Shown: one piece after another, positions 17,730-25,045 of the stretch
Layout of the letters: each line of letters opens with the position of its first letter
How positions within the stretch are numbered: the stretch's first letter is position 1
Source: a virus
IMG/VR virus record: IMGVR_UViG_3300042444_000090
Coordinates: 1-61,111 of that record
Reading direction: 5' to 3' (one strand)
DNA length: 61,111 bases
Position numbers and translations under genes: made by a program
Notes under the pieces: model-generated
Seen by the model: only the letters and a program-made list of their open reading frames with translations
Told to the model about the DNA's origin: nothing
The model's database searches: none

Positions 17730-18338
17730 TCATTTGAAGAGATTACGGAGCGTTCCTCCGCCTCCCTTTTGAATAACAAACTCAATAAACGCTTCCACAC
17801 GATTTGCAAAGTTATAAGTCTGATCAACCGTTGTGCCAATCTTATAATCGTAGTTTTTATCGACAAGCCTGCAAATGCAGACCGTATGCTGCGGAAAGTT
17901 TTCCTCAAGCCATTCTGGCAGCTTTACATGATGCGGGGCAGGACTTCCTTTCTGCCACATACTAAACGTGGCCTTATGATCTGGATTGTATCGGCTAGGC
18001 CAGACCATGCCCTCATACAGTTCCCAACTCGGAACGGTCACAACCAAATACCCATTGGGCTTCAGCACCTGTAGCCAGTTCTCCACCGCAACCTTCGGAT
18101 CGTGCATATGCTCCAAGCACTGGCTCGCATGGACATAATCAAACCAATTGGACTCAAAATAATGATGCAGATTGTTTGCGTCTCCATCTCCCATGTCAAA
18201 ACCCCGCACCCCATCCACCGCAATCAAATCATCCCCTGATCCGACATCAATTCCGCTTCCGCTGAATACTGTCTTCCAAAATTCAGACTCCTTCGGATCT
18301 TCAAATCTTCGGAGCATTGCTTTGCTGGATTCGCGCAT
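17730..18338 (-). CDS. SAM-dependent methyltransferase (class I, type 11-like)
   Basis: 202 residues. SGIDVGSGDD (about residues 28-37) is the SAM-binding motif I, and FDYVHASQCLEHMHDP with LKPNGYLVVTVPSWELYE are the post-I and motif IV-VI blocks of methyltransferase_11-type enzymes. No DNA target-recognition domain or DPPY motif is seen, so a small-molecule, protein or sugar acceptor is more likely than DNA. Placed between TerL and the portal-side genes and near four glycosyltransferases, it could methylate a virion-linked glycan. That link is inference. Confidence 0.72.
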   Translation of the reverse strand: MRESSKAMLRRFEDPKESEFWKTVFSGSGIDVGSGDDLIAVDGVRGFDMGDGDANNLHHYFESNWFDYVHASQCLEHMHDPKVAVENWLQVLKPNGYLVVTVPSWELYEGMVWPSRYNPDHKATFSMWQKGSPAPHHVKLPEWLEENFPQHTVCICRLVDKNYDYKIGTTVDQTYNFANRVEAFIEFVIQKGGGGTLRNLFK

Positions 18339-18351
18339 AACCGTTTGTATC

Positions 18352-20190
18352 TCACTCGCTAAAGTCTACAAACTCTAAATTGTCAACGATTGTTTCTATT
18401 TTCCGCTCAATCGGCTCAGGTTTTGGCTCAGTCATCGTCGGCACTGCCCCGCCCCTTTGCCGCATTAAATACACCAATAAAGACAGGGAGTCCAAGGCGT
18501 CAGGGCTACTCTGCCTTGTCCGCTTAACATAATCCGCCTTGCTCTCCACCCTCACCAATCCCTTCCCCTGCTGTTTGTAGCGCCTAGCTATCGCCTGCTT
18601 CACCACATCGTCGTTCCGAAAACTCGGCGCTATTTTTAGGAATTCAAACTCCACGTACTTCGACAATCCAAAGATCAGTTCGGTCACCACTCCGCTGTAT
18701 AACTCGTTTGCCTTCTGACTATCGTCGCCAAGGATTCTGGTTTCCGTAGCCGCCCAACTGTAATTGACCCCCATCACTTCCGATCCAAAAAGGCTACATA
18801 AAGAATCGTGGATGCCAGCGCCGTTGCCTGTCCTGTCCACACACAGCCAGTTCGGGCTGATCCGCATCTGCTTGCAGAACTTTATAATCGCCGCCGTCTG
18901 CTCCAGTGTCGCCCTCTTCGGAAAGCTGATCTGCCCGTCCAACTGAAGGACAATCTTCGGCTTCTTGAACTCAATGAACTTCCCATCCCTAGGCGTCCAG
19001 CCATCGCTCAGGCCAAACCGCCCATGCGAGCACAGCACCTGATCGTTTCCCTCCAAGGCTAAGTCAAATGCCGCCAATGGCACTACTGGCCCAATGAACC
19101 GCACGTTCCCAATAGAATTGTCCATCATAGCAGGCGTTATGATCGCCATCGCTATGCCTTCCTGCGGGAAGAAGCCGCGAGCCATCGTGTAGTATTCCGC
19201 CGTCTTGCCCCTCGCTTCATAGGCCATGTAGCCCTCGTAGGTCTGGAAGCCGGGGAACACTACCCGCTTCTCCGTCACGTTCTCGCACCTAGCCGCATCC
19301 AATCGCAATACGTGCCACCCATCCCTGCTCTTCCACTCAAAGTCCTCCTCACAGTCCGCAGTGAGCCACCCGCCCTCTGGCTCGCATCGCTTGCCAAACT
19401 CGCTCATCCGATCCTTCGGGTTCGACGCTCCAAAAATCTTAATACGTCCTTTTGCTCCCTCCGTATCCGCCGCCGACAAGATGTTCTGCAAGCCTTCCCA
19501 TACGCCTGCAGGAACTTCCTCCGCCTCGTCCAGTACCACATGGGTTCGACTCATAAGCCCCCATTTCGGATGCGGTTTCCCTGCTCTCGGCGCTGGATGG
19601 AATCCGCGCAGCGTTCCCGTCCCACTGTCACCCCTCGGCACTGCCACCAGATGAATCCCGTTCTTGTCATCGTCATTCGCCTGAATCGACTTCACCAGTT
19701 CCTCGCCGCCCTCATACTCTGGTTTCACTAGCGCCGTTCTATAAAACGTCTTAATCGCTGCAAATACGTTCCGCTGTGCGTGAGCCTCAGTCAGCGAAAC
19801 AACTTTAATACAGGTGTAATAAGGATCGCGCATCCAATCCAACAAGAACCATGCCGCCGCATTGAACGTCTTGCCCATCGCACCCGCTCCCTGAATCAGC
19901 AGCTTGTCATGCTCAAACAAGCAGCGCCAAGTGTCCTTCGCTGATTGCGGACGCCAATCGTAAACCGTGCTGCCCCACAGGATCGTCGCCGCCGCCTCAA
20001 ACTGATCCTTCTCCAACAAGTCCTGAACAAACTGCAGCACTATCGACTTCGCCATCGCTTCATCAATCGACTTCGGCATCTTGCCGCCAACCGTTGCCTT
20101 CTTCAGGATATGCGCTGCTGCATATAATACGCCTTTTAACTCATCGCGCTCCGCCTCTGCACGAATCTCCTTCGCCAGCGTCAGCGCCAT
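18352..20190 (-). CDS. terL: Terminase large subunit (ATPase and nuclease)
   Basis: 612 residues from ATG 20190, which has the Shine-Dalgarno site AGGAAGAG; an earlier in-frame ATG at 20223 lies inside the upstream gene without such a site. The ATPase domain has Walker A GAGAMGKT (about residues 102-109) and Walker B VVLDEAEE (about 220). The RNase H-like nuclease domain shows FDLALEGND (about 375), VDRTGNGAG, and the late PDALDSLS acidic site (about 565). It cuts the concatemer and pumps DNA into the prohead through the portal. With the small subunit at 22017..22499 it forms the packaging motor. Only five or so small genes separate the two subunits. Confidence 0.93.
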   Translation of the reverse strand: MALTLAKEIRAEAERDELKGVLYAAAHILKKATVGGKMPKSIDEAMAKSIVLQFVQDLLEKDQFEAAATILWGSTVYDWRPQSAKDTWRCLFEHDKLLIQGAGAMGKTFNAAAWFLLDWMRDPYYTCIKVVSLTEAHAQRNVFAAIKTFYRTALVKPEYEGGEELVKSIQANDDDKNGIHLVAVPRGDSGTGTLRGFHPAPRAGKPHPKWGLMSRTHVVLDEAEEVPAGVWEGLQNILSAADTEGAKGRIKIFGASNPKDRMSEFGKRCEPEGGWLTADCEEDFEWKSRDGWHVLRLDAARCENVTEKRVVFPGFQTYEGYMAYEARGKTAEYYTMARGFFPQEGIAMAIITPAMMDNSIGNVRFIGPVVPLAAFDLALEGNDQVLCSHGRFGLSDGWTPRDGKFIEFKKPKIVLQLDGQISFPKRATLEQTAAIIKFCKQMRISPNWLCVDRTGNGAGIHDSLCSLFGSEVMGVNYSWAATETRILGDDSQKANELYSGVVTELIFGLSKYVEFEFLKIAPSFRNDDVVKQAIARRYKQQGKGLVRVESKADYVKRTRQSSPDALDSLSLLVYLMRQRGGAVPTMTEPKPEPIERKIETIVDNLEFVDFSE

Positions 20191-20209
20191 GTTAAGGCTC
20201 TTCCTGATC

Positions 20210-20536
20210 TTAGTTCTTTCCATGCAGCAACACTGGTTCAAGTATCCAATCCAAATAAGCAGGCGTTTGCTCCCCTGAATAGTTCCCTTCGATATTGTAC
20301 TCAAAGAACTCTTCGGCCTCATCTTCACTCATGCCATCACGCATAAGTATCTTTATGCATTTCTCGCGATGGTAGATCGCAATGGGATTGCCGCACTGTC
20401 TTGCTACCCCAACGAAAGCCTCTTCAAACCCGTCAGCCAATAAGATCGGCTCGTCCACGTCCATCAGTTCCTTGAGCTTTGTCAGAAGCTGTTCCTTTGT
20501 CCTGCAAGTCATATTGGCCTTTATTAAGAGTTTCAC
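20210..20536 (-). CDS. Small conserved phage protein upstream of TerL
   Basis: 108 residues from a GTG at 20536 whose first bases overlap the TGA of the preceding frame (GTGA); an in-frame ATG at 20512 is an alternative start. The C-terminal half (MRDGMSEDEAEEFFEYNIEG, then GEQTPAYLD) is a block I recognise from many phage genomes as a short uncharacterised protein. There is no catalytic motif. It overlaps a possible longer start of TerL, suggesting coupled expression. Confidence 0.65.
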   Translation of the reverse strand: MKLLIKANMTCRTKEQLLTKLKELMDVDEPILLADGFEEAFVGVARQCGNPIAIYHREKCIKILMRDGMSEDEAEEFFEYNIEGNYSGEQTPAYLDWILEPVLLHGKN

Positions 20537-20729
20537 TTGTTAAAGTTTTCCTCTACTGCGTTTAATACAAGTTCCGTTGCGTATACTAAAGCGTCATTCA
20601 GTTTATACAACGCTAGTACCTGATCGTCTGCCCAAGCCAAAGCATTCTTGCTTCATGGTCATACGCGACTTCTGGCAGCGATGAACAGCCAGACATAATC
20701 AGCGCGATGATGGCACAGGCTGTTCGCAT
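20533..20729 (-). pseudogene. Small lipoprotein gene split by a frameshift
   Basis: From ATG 20729 one frame encodes a 38-residue peptide with a signal-like start and lipobox (IALIMSGC, Cys15) that stops at 20613. The -1 frame continues with clearly coding sequence (ALAWADDQVLALYKLNDALV and onward) to a TGA at 20533-20535 that overlaps the GTG of the next gene in the coupled GTGA arrangement. Joined, the two frames would give a ~65-residue lipoprotein. No canonical slippery heptamer is visible, so an indel (real or from assembly) is likelier than programmed frameshifting. Confidence 0.45.
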
Positions 20730-20887
20730 AGCGGACAAAGCGCAAGGTTCGGCGCTGGCTTCTTGGCGCGATAAGCGTCTGCTGCTCTGGACGCAATCGC
20801 TACAAGCGCACAGCAGACAACCATGCCAACCAGAAACATAATAGGCGTTATTGTTGGGCCTCTCATGTTAATCAGCTTGCTTCTCAT
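20699..20887 (-). CDS. Small membrane protein with C-terminal CxxC
   Basis: 62 residues from ATG 20887, chosen for its AAGGAGG Shine-Dalgarno site 6 bases upstream; an internal ATG at 20866 would give 55. One TM helix (about residues 14-34, PIMFLVGMVVCCALVAIAS) and a short tail with CPLC, possibly a half zinc site. It overlaps the preceding Cys-rich gene by 20 bases and the frameshifted lipoprotein by 31 bases. Function unknown. Confidence 0.55.
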   Translation of the reverse strand: MRSKLINMRGPTITPIMFLVGMVVCCALVAIASRAADAYRAKKPAPNLALCPLCEQPVPSSR

Positions 20888-21173
20888 GGCCGTCCTCCTT
20901 GTTTGCGCTGACCTTCCACCACTTGCCTGTCGGACAGTACTCCGTTGCCATAGCGCTCTTTATTTCCATGTTACAGCCACAGACGTTGCACTTGCCCATG
21001 CCGCCGTAGCCTGTCTTGTCGTAATGCTCACAGTAGCGGCAGAAGTCTAGGCGCTTCTCAATGTCAGCGACTGAGGCGCGAGGCATCCCTGCAGCGACGA
21101 ACACAGCGGCAGACTTGAAGAAGTTCTTCGCCATCTGTGCCATTGTTGGCTTTGGTGGTAGCGGTTTGTTCAT
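20868..21173 (-). CDS. Zinc-ribbon-like small protein
   Basis: 101 residues. The C-terminal half carries CRYCEHYDKTGYGGMGKCNVCGC followed by a further Cys (residues about 45-85, quoted only in part elsewhere), a two-knuckle C-x2-C arrangement that suggests a zinc ribbon, and a CPTGKWW end. Such small C4 proteins occur near terminase genes in many phages. The start overlaps the previous stop by 4 bases. The role is unknown; protein or nucleic-acid contact is plausible. Confidence 0.6.
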   Translation of the reverse strand: MNKPLPPKPTMAQMAKNFFKSAAVFVAAGMPRASVADIEKRLDFCRYCEHYDKTGYGGMGKCNVCGCNMEIKSAMATEYCPTGKWWKVSANKEDGHEKQAD

Positions 21174-21430
21174 GCCATTACGTCATCGTATTTCGCGTGA
21201 GCCTTTATCTCGTCTAGCTCTTTCTTCACTGCAATGAAAGCATCCACTGCGGCCTGAGTCTTGCGCGTATGCCATTCCAGCAGGCGCTTGGCTTCTGCCA
21301 GATCATGGAACACGTCATTGCGCTGCTCTTCCATGCGCTCAGCGTGTTCGGTCAGGCGGATGATCTGTCGGCCCACAGGCGAGCCTACAAGGTTCTTCCG
21401 CACGGCATCTGTCTCAGGGGTAATCTTCAC
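21170..21430 (-). CDS. Small coiled-coil protein
   Basis: 86 residues, almost wholly helical and charged. It opens with MKITPETDAVRKNL, a start seen in several unnamed phage proteins, followed by a heptad-like stretch to the end. Coupled to both neighbours by 4-base overlaps. No function assigned. Confidence 0.55.
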   Translation of the reverse strand: MKITPETDAVRKNLVGSPVGRQIIRLTEHAERMEEQRNDVFHDLAEAKRLLEWHTRKTQAAVDAFIAVKKELDEIKAHAKYDDVMA

Positions 21431-21747
21431 GGGCGCTCCTCCTTCTCCAGAAGGCGCTGATACATGATCGCTGCTCGCTCAAACTGTAGCCAGCCATCCT
21501 CAGCGCATTTGCCTGCTACGTGAAAGAACGTCCTGCAGCAATCCATCGCATCCTTGAGCTTCATCTTCAGGTCATAGACTTCCAGCGTCAGGGCCAGTTC
21601 TCTGTCGGCACAGCGTTCCAGAGCGGTCTGGAGCTTAGCCGTCTTCGGGGGTGAGCCAGTGTTGGGGCGCAAACCTTCCCCAAGGTTTTTGTTATGTTGA
21701 TTTCCAACACTGGCTCGTTTCTTCTTGGTATTCATTGATTTATCCAT
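21427..21747 (-). CDS. Hypothetical basic/coiled-coil protein
   Basis: 106 residues from ATG 21747; an in-frame ATG at 21735 (MNTKKKRASV) is equally possible. The N-terminal 35 residues are basic and disordered; the rest is helical with heptad spacing and includes a DCC pair. It may be a partner of the coiled-coil protein encoded directly after it. No family recognised. Confidence 0.5.
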   Translation of the reverse strand: MDKSMNTKKKRASVGNQHNKNLGEGLRPNTGSPPKTAKLQTALERCADRELALTLEVYDLKMKLKDAMDCCRTFFHVAGKCAEDGWLQFERAAIMYQRLLEKEERP

Positions 21748-21817
21748 ATGGGGTATTAATTGATAGATGAGTCTGTTCGCCTATACATGACTATGTTTGT
21801 ATTGCGTTATAGGCAAG

Positions 21818-22030
21818 TTATCTCCGTAAGCCCTTGGTTTTGTGCTTGTTGCAGGCGTCCATGTACGTTCTCAAATTCGCCATATCTCGCTCTGCTGCCT
21901 CTCTCCCCTCAGGGGTATCGGGGTAGGTCTGCTCGTAGCGGGGCATGGGTAGCCCCCTAGATAGCCTAGCCCCCACGGGGCCATACGGGGTGCATATCGT
22001 CAGGCGGATACTTAGTTCAGGGCTGCTCAT
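21818..22030 (-). CDS. Hypothetical small protein overlapping TerS
   Basis: 70 residues; the start overlaps the 3' end of the TerS gene by 14 bases and is preceded by GAGGAAAAGG in the TerS coding sequence. The C-terminal half is helical and charged (TPEGREAAERDMANLRTYMD). No motif recognised. Confidence 0.4.
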   Translation of the reverse strand: MSSPELSIRLTICTPYGPVGARLSRGLPMPRYEQTYPDTPEGREAAERDMANLRTYMDACNKHKTKGLRR

Positions 22031-22499
22031 GTTCCTTTTCCTCTATCCTGACAAAGTCGCCATCGATGACTTCTGCCTCGACTAGCTCAGGGTGCTCGTC
22101 ACGGCTAGGCGTGTTGAAGGTGAGCGTCAGCTTCTGCTCGCCTGTATGTTCATGCTCAATCCGATCACCGTAGCGTTTCGGGGCCAGCTTGCTGGATACC
22201 CATTTTAGAGCATCTACGCGAAGCCGTCCGATCTGTGCATCATGCGAACTGAATGCTTCATCGATGATCATGTCGAAGTACGTGTCTGCCTGCTCGTCAC
22301 GCGCCTGTGCGTAGTGGGTGCGAAACTCAGGGTACTTTTTAAGCCAACGGAGGACGGTAACCTTGTCGGGGAAGTTATCATCGCGGCAGATGGCGCGGAG
22401 GGATTCACCGAGGGAGATGCGCTCGCATATGGCGTTGGCGATGTATTCGGAGTACGAAGAAGGTCTTCCGATAGGCTTTGCCAATTGTTTCTTCTTCAT
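22017..22499 (-). CDS. terS: Terminase small subunit
   Basis: 160 residues. GRPSSYSEYIANAICERIS (residues about 11-29), a helix-turn-helix-like region ending VTVLRWLKKYPEFR, and the ALKWVSSKLAPKRYGDR block are characteristic of the small-terminase family that recognises phage DNA and activates TerL. The acidic C-terminal tail (IEEKEHEQP) likely contacts TerL. Upstream lies a plus-strand consensus promoter pointing away from this gene; I see no good promoter for the gene itself, so it is probably expressed by read-through from the early genes. Confidence 0.82.
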   Translation of the reverse strand: MKKKQLAKPIGRPSSYSEYIANAICERISLGESLRAICRDDNFPDKVTVLRWLKKYPEFRTHYAQARDEQADTYFDMIIDEAFSSHDAQIGRLRVDALKWVSSKLAPKRYGDRIEHEHTGEQKLTLTFNTPSRDEHPELVEAEVIDGDFVRIEEKEHEQP

Positions 22500-22517
22500 G
22501 GGGTTATGACTTCAATA

Positions 22518-22545
22518 TTGACAGGTTATGCAACGATGGTATAAT
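22518..22545 (+). promoter_or_regulatory. Perfect-consensus sigma70-type promoter on the plus strand
   Basis: TTGACA (22518-22523) and TATAAT (22540-22545) are both exact consensus hexamers with a 16-bp spacer. No gene on the plus strand follows that I can support; a transcript starting near 22552 would run antisense to the RusA-like, 61-aa and glycosyltransferase genes. By rough count, an exact pair at 16-18 bp spacing is expected about 0.02 times in a genome of this size. Confidence 0.65.
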
Positions 22546-22560
22546 CAAACAGGTGTTTGA
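22545..22560. promoter_or_regulatory. Operator-like dyad at the plus-strand promoter start site
   Basis: TCAAACAGGTGTTTGA is a 7-bp inverted repeat with a 2-base centre. It begins at the last base of the -10 hexamer and covers the expected transcription start (about 22552). The size and place are those of a repressor operator that would block this promoter. The regulator is not identified; the LuxR-type and AbrB-like proteins encoded at 30758 and 33919 are candidates. Confidence 0.5.
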
Positions 22561-22578
22561 ATATGAGTCGATGCTTTT

Positions 22579-22959
22579 TTACGAGCGGATGTCGATGATG
22601 GTTTCTTCTTCCAAGCGCGTTTTGACTTTTTCTTGGACGAATTGGAGTTCGATGCTTTCTGGATCATCATTCGGGATGAGTTTGGCATACCTGAGTTGAT
22701 CGATGAGAGGTTTGCAGCCTCCTGCAAAATTGTCCAAGTCGAGGACATGGCACGATCTGCGCGTAATGCACACGATAGCGCGAGAGCGGCCTTTTTCTTT
22801 TCTTTGAGGAGATGGCTCCAGTGTTTCCCTAGGAGTTGGTTGAGTGACGGGGTTAGGTAGTGAGGTAGAATTATGCGAAGGTGCGGGGGTAGGTGGACGG
22901 GAATACGATCCATCAGGGAGTTGGGAGTAGCCGAGTTTGCGGAGGTCATCGAAGGTCAT
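22579..22959 (-). CDS. RusA-like Holliday-junction resolvase
   Basis: 126 residues. After a Pro/Ser-rich N-terminal linker, the C-terminal ~70 residues contain HVLDLDNFAGGCKPLIDQLR and LIPNDDPESIELQF, matching the RusA pattern in which Asp residues of D-x-DN and of the later NDDP loop bind the metal. It resolves branched DNA before packaging. The gene overlaps its upstream neighbour by 14 bases. The whole gene lies under the possible antisense transcript from the promoter at 22518. Confidence 0.65.
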   Translation of the reverse strand: MTFDDLRKLGYSQLPDGSYSRPPTPAPSHNSTSLPNPVTQPTPRETLEPSPQRKEKGRSRAIVCITRRSCHVLDLDNFAGGCKPLIDQLRYAKLIPNDDPESIELQFVQEKVKTRLEEETIIDIRS

Positions 22960-23131
22960 TGTCTATTGAGTCTTTGTGAGCTTCGGGGGCGTCATTATAG
23001 ACCAGAGATTGGTCATTGGGTGTGGGAGTGTCGGAGGGGGTGTGGCGCTTCTTGGAGAAGATAGCGTCATAGTTTTCCCTGTAGACGATTAGATTAGTGG
23101 GACGGGGCTTATCACCTTTGCCAGCGCTCAT
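22946..23131 (-). CDS. Small conserved phage protein (MSAGKGD type)
   Basis: 61 residues from ATG 23131, whose start overlaps the stop of the glycosyltransferase gene (ATGA). The N-terminus MSAGKGDKPRPTNLIVYREN with the following YDAIF is a pattern recurring in many tailed phages as an unnamed short protein near replication or modification genes. The tail is disordered. No function is known. Confidence 0.6.
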   Translation of the reverse strand: MSAGKGDKPRPTNLIVYRENYDAIFSKKRHTPSDTPTPNDQSLVYNDAPEAHKDSIDNDLR

Positions 23132-24012
23132 GTGGTTTTTTCTATTTGTGTGAGGCGCATACCATAATCGTTTACAGCGCCTGTGCGAACATATTGTTCG
23201 TAGTGAGGGACGCGATTGAGTTTGTTGCGTTTGAATCTTTTGTAATCGACGTGATGGTGCAGGCGATTGAAGCGCCAAGTGATTTCGGAGACATCGGGGT
23301 GCAGGGCTTTGAGCATTTCGGATTTTGGGCCTGTGCCTTCGTGTGCGTAGAAGGCGTCCGTGTTGCCGCCCTTGAGGGTTTGGGTGGTGGCCTTTTCTTG
23401 GAGGAAGGCGTTGAACTGGCAAGTGACGTAGCCATCCTTGAGTGCGCGGAGGGAGAGGTCGGTGTCCTCGTTATAGCGTCCTCGCCAGCGGTACGGCAGT
23501 GCGTTGTCTATGAGCAGGCAGGAGTATATGCGCGTATTTAGGACGAATGCGGGGAGTGGTTCCTTGGCCTTGGCGAAGAAGTCGTAGTTGAAGCCAGCGA
23601 TGGCGAGGTTGGTGTAGCGGTCTGTGAAGTCTTCGGCGGCGGCGAAGATAGCGCCGTTGGTGACTTTGACCATGAGGTTACGGTTGAGGCGATTGAAAGA
23701 GGCGATGTTATCGTCCATGACCCAATGGCGCTGGTAGCCAGAGAGGGAGGAGATGTCCCATGCGAAGTTCCGTGCGGGGCCGGGGCCGAGCGGCTTGGTG
23801 CGTCCATGCTCATCGCACGGCTCATACTGCTCATGGTACTGCGGGGGCAGCGTCAGGATCTTATCAGGGTGTATAACCTTTGCGTACAGATCGTACTCAT
23901 CACGCTCCACGATGATGTAGTACGGGACGTTGATTGACTCCAGCGCCTTGCTAGTCAGGCGAGAGTCAGCGCGTCCTTTTGATACAATATAGATCGGATA
24001 GCGCGGGTTCAT
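23128..24012 (-). CDS. TET/JBP-associated-type glycosyltransferase (DNA base glycosylation candidate)
   Basis: 294 residues. Ordered motifs match the phage TET-associated glycosyltransferase family: PIYIVSKGRADSRLTSKALE at the start, GPARNFAWD, HWVMDDNI (about residue 97-104, the metal/donor site), LNTRIYSCLLIDN, RGRYNEDTDLSLRALKDG (about 175-192), and KGGNTDAFY. In phages with a TET/JBP oxygenase these enzymes are predicted or shown to add sugars to hydroxymethylated pyrimidines in DNA, protecting it from host nucleases. No TET/JBP oxygenase or nucleotide hydroxymethylase is recognisable here, so the acceptor is open. Its neighbour at 24009 is a frequent partner. Confidence 0.75.
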   Translation of the reverse strand: MNPRYPIYIVSKGRADSRLTSKALESINVPYYIIVERDEYDLYAKVIHPDKILTLPPQYHEQYEPCDEHGRTKPLGPGPARNFAWDISSLSGYQRHWVMDDNIASFNRLNRNLMVKVTNGAIFAAAEDFTDRYTNLAIAGFNYDFFAKAKEPLPAFVLNTRIYSCLLIDNALPYRWRGRYNEDTDLSLRALKDGYVTCQFNAFLQEKATTQTLKGGNTDAFYAHEGTGPKSEMLKALHPDVSEITWRFNRLHHHVDYKRFKRNKLNRVPHYEQYVRTGAVNDYGMRLTQIEKTT

Positions 24013-24287
24013 GCGACAGTCTCAGGGGCGTCCTGAGTGTAGCGCAAGTGCGATGCACGGCGGTGCTCCATAGCAGGGAACCACAGTGCGCGTTGCTTGG
24101 GGGTGATGGGCTGGCCCATACGGCGCGAGAATTCTTTTACGTCTTCCTCATTACGGAAGCGCACGTTGATCACGCGATAGGGGCGGAGATCCTCCATGAC
24201 GAATTCAGGCATATCCTGCCATTCTTCCTGCCATAGGGACGGGACATCAAGGAGTGTGGGGTTCTGCTTTGGGCTGAGCTTTTTCAT
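24009..24287 (-). CDS. Small conserved protein next to the DNA-type glycosyltransferase
   Basis: 92 residues from ATG 24287, which lies inside the upstream 58-aa gene; conserved-looking LWQEEWQDMPEF near residue 18 argues for a start this far upstream. Later features are RVINVRFRNEEDVKEFSRRM and KQRALWFP. The stop overlaps the glycosyltransferase start (ATGA), implying coupled translation. I have a general recollection of W-x3-W-x2-MPEF proteins beside this glycosyltransferase type in phages. Function unknown. Confidence 0.5.
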   Translation of the reverse strand: MKKLSPKQNPTLLDVPSLWQEEWQDMPEFVMEDLRPYRVINVRFRNEEDVKEFSRRMGQPITPKQRALWFPAMEHRRASHLRYTQDAPETVA

Positions 24288-24423
24288 CGATGATGAGGGG
24301 AGTGGGTTCCTTACAAAACTGGTCATAGGCCAAATCGGCAGCGAGGTCACAGGGATTGCAATCGCCGTAGAGTTTGCCGTGGACGCAGTATTCTGACGTT
24401 GGGATGGGTTCTTTATCGCTCAT
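24247..24423 (-). CDS. Small Cys-containing hypothetical protein
   Basis: 58 residues (starts MSDKEPIPTSEYC). Residues 13-25 read CVHGKLYGDCNPC, a C-x2-H-x6-C-x2-C spacing suited to a small zinc site. It overlaps the next gene by 41 bases in another frame. AT-rich leader (CAATTGAATTAT) instead of a Shine-Dalgarno site. Confidence 0.5.
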   Translation of the reverse strand: MSDKEPIPTSEYCVHGKLYGDCNPCDLAADLAYDQFCKEPTPLIIDEKAQPKAEPHTP

Positions 24424-24446
24424 TATAATTCAATTGTGTTGGTATT

Positions 24447-24491
24447 AGCAGCAGCGCCTACGCAGTCACTTGCTGTTTCAGCGCTGCTGCT
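24447..24491 (-). promoter_or_regulatory. 11-bp inverted repeat between SSB and the 58-aa gene
   Basis: Arms AGCAGCAGCGC (24447-24457) and GCGCTGCTGCT (24481-24491) are perfect complements separated by 23 bases. It sits in the only gap (about 90 bases) between the SSB and modification genes. No U-tract, so it looks like an RNA processing or pausing hairpin or a protein-binding dyad rather than a classic terminator. Confidence 0.5.
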
Positions 24492-24512
24492 CCATACATA
24501 CCAAATTAGCCT

Positions 24513-25037
24513 CTAGAACGGAATGTCATCGTCGGCTAGTTCCTCTTCCTCTTGCTTCGGCTTAGAGGACATGGCCTTAGCCTTGGCATCAGCGGCTTTG
24601 CTAGATGGCTGAGCGATGGAAGTGCTTTCTCCTTTGTCCTCAGCCTTCATGCGAGCGAGCAGACGGTCAGCGACTTCAGCCTTGGCTTTGTTGGTCAGGC
24701 TGTTGAGCCACTTGGCCTTGATCATGGTCTTGCCGTTGTATTCCTCTTCTTCGGTCACGATGATGACTTCAATGTCTGCAAACGAGTCGAGGTCATCCCA
24801 ATCACCATTCCAATCGAATGCCCTGATGAGCGCTTCGACGGTGCGGGGTTTGGCTTTCTCGCTGAGGTAACCGCGCCAGACGATTTCCCTGCGGTACTGG
24901 TCGCCTGCTTCTGTGACGATGCAGGGGATTCGGATGAATGGTGTGCCGCTTTGCGTTTCGTCTAGCCATCCGTTGGGAGGACGTTTGACGGTGCAGAGGA
25001 AGCTGCCTACTTGATCGATGTATTTATTGTCGCTCAT
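24513..25037 (-). CDS. ssb: Single-stranded DNA-binding protein (DUF669-like)
   Basis: 174 residues. The N-terminal ~115 residues are beta-rich, compatible with an OB fold of the phage DUF669/SSB type (SFLCTVKRPPNGWLDE, then RIPCIVTEAGDQYRREIVW). A disordered Ala/Lys/Ser linker leads to an acidic end finishing exactly DDDIPF, the same C-terminal tip that bacterial SSB uses to recruit replication and repair partners. It probably coats ssDNA for the RecT-like annealing protein and host replisome. Confidence 0.75.
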   Translation of the reverse strand: MSDNKYIDQVGSFLCTVKRPPNGWLDETQSGTPFIRIPCIVTEAGDQYRREIVWRGYLSEKAKPRTVEALIRAFDWNGDWDDLDSFADIEVIIVTEEEEYNGKTMIKAKWLNSLTNKAKAEVADRLLARMKAEDKGESTSIAQPSSKAADAKAKAMSSKPKQEEEELADDDIPF

Positions 25038-25045
25038 ATTGATGA

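Noticed and set aside
17730-18338. The methyltransferase as a DNA modification enzyme
   Set aside because: No DPPY/NPPY or cytosine-C5 PC motif and no target-recognition domain; sequence fits small-molecule/sugar-type methyltransferases.
22545-22578. The dyad at 22545-22560 as a minus-strand terminator of the RusA-like gene
   Set aside because: The stem is only 7 AT-rich bp and is followed by TTAT rather than a U-tract; its exact placement on the plus-strand start site fits an operator better.
22633-23541. Plus-strand open frames downstream of the consensus promoter at 22518
   Set aside because: They overlap well-supported minus-strand genes in full, have low-complexity mirror composition and no ribosome-binding sites; an antisense RNA is more likely than proteins.
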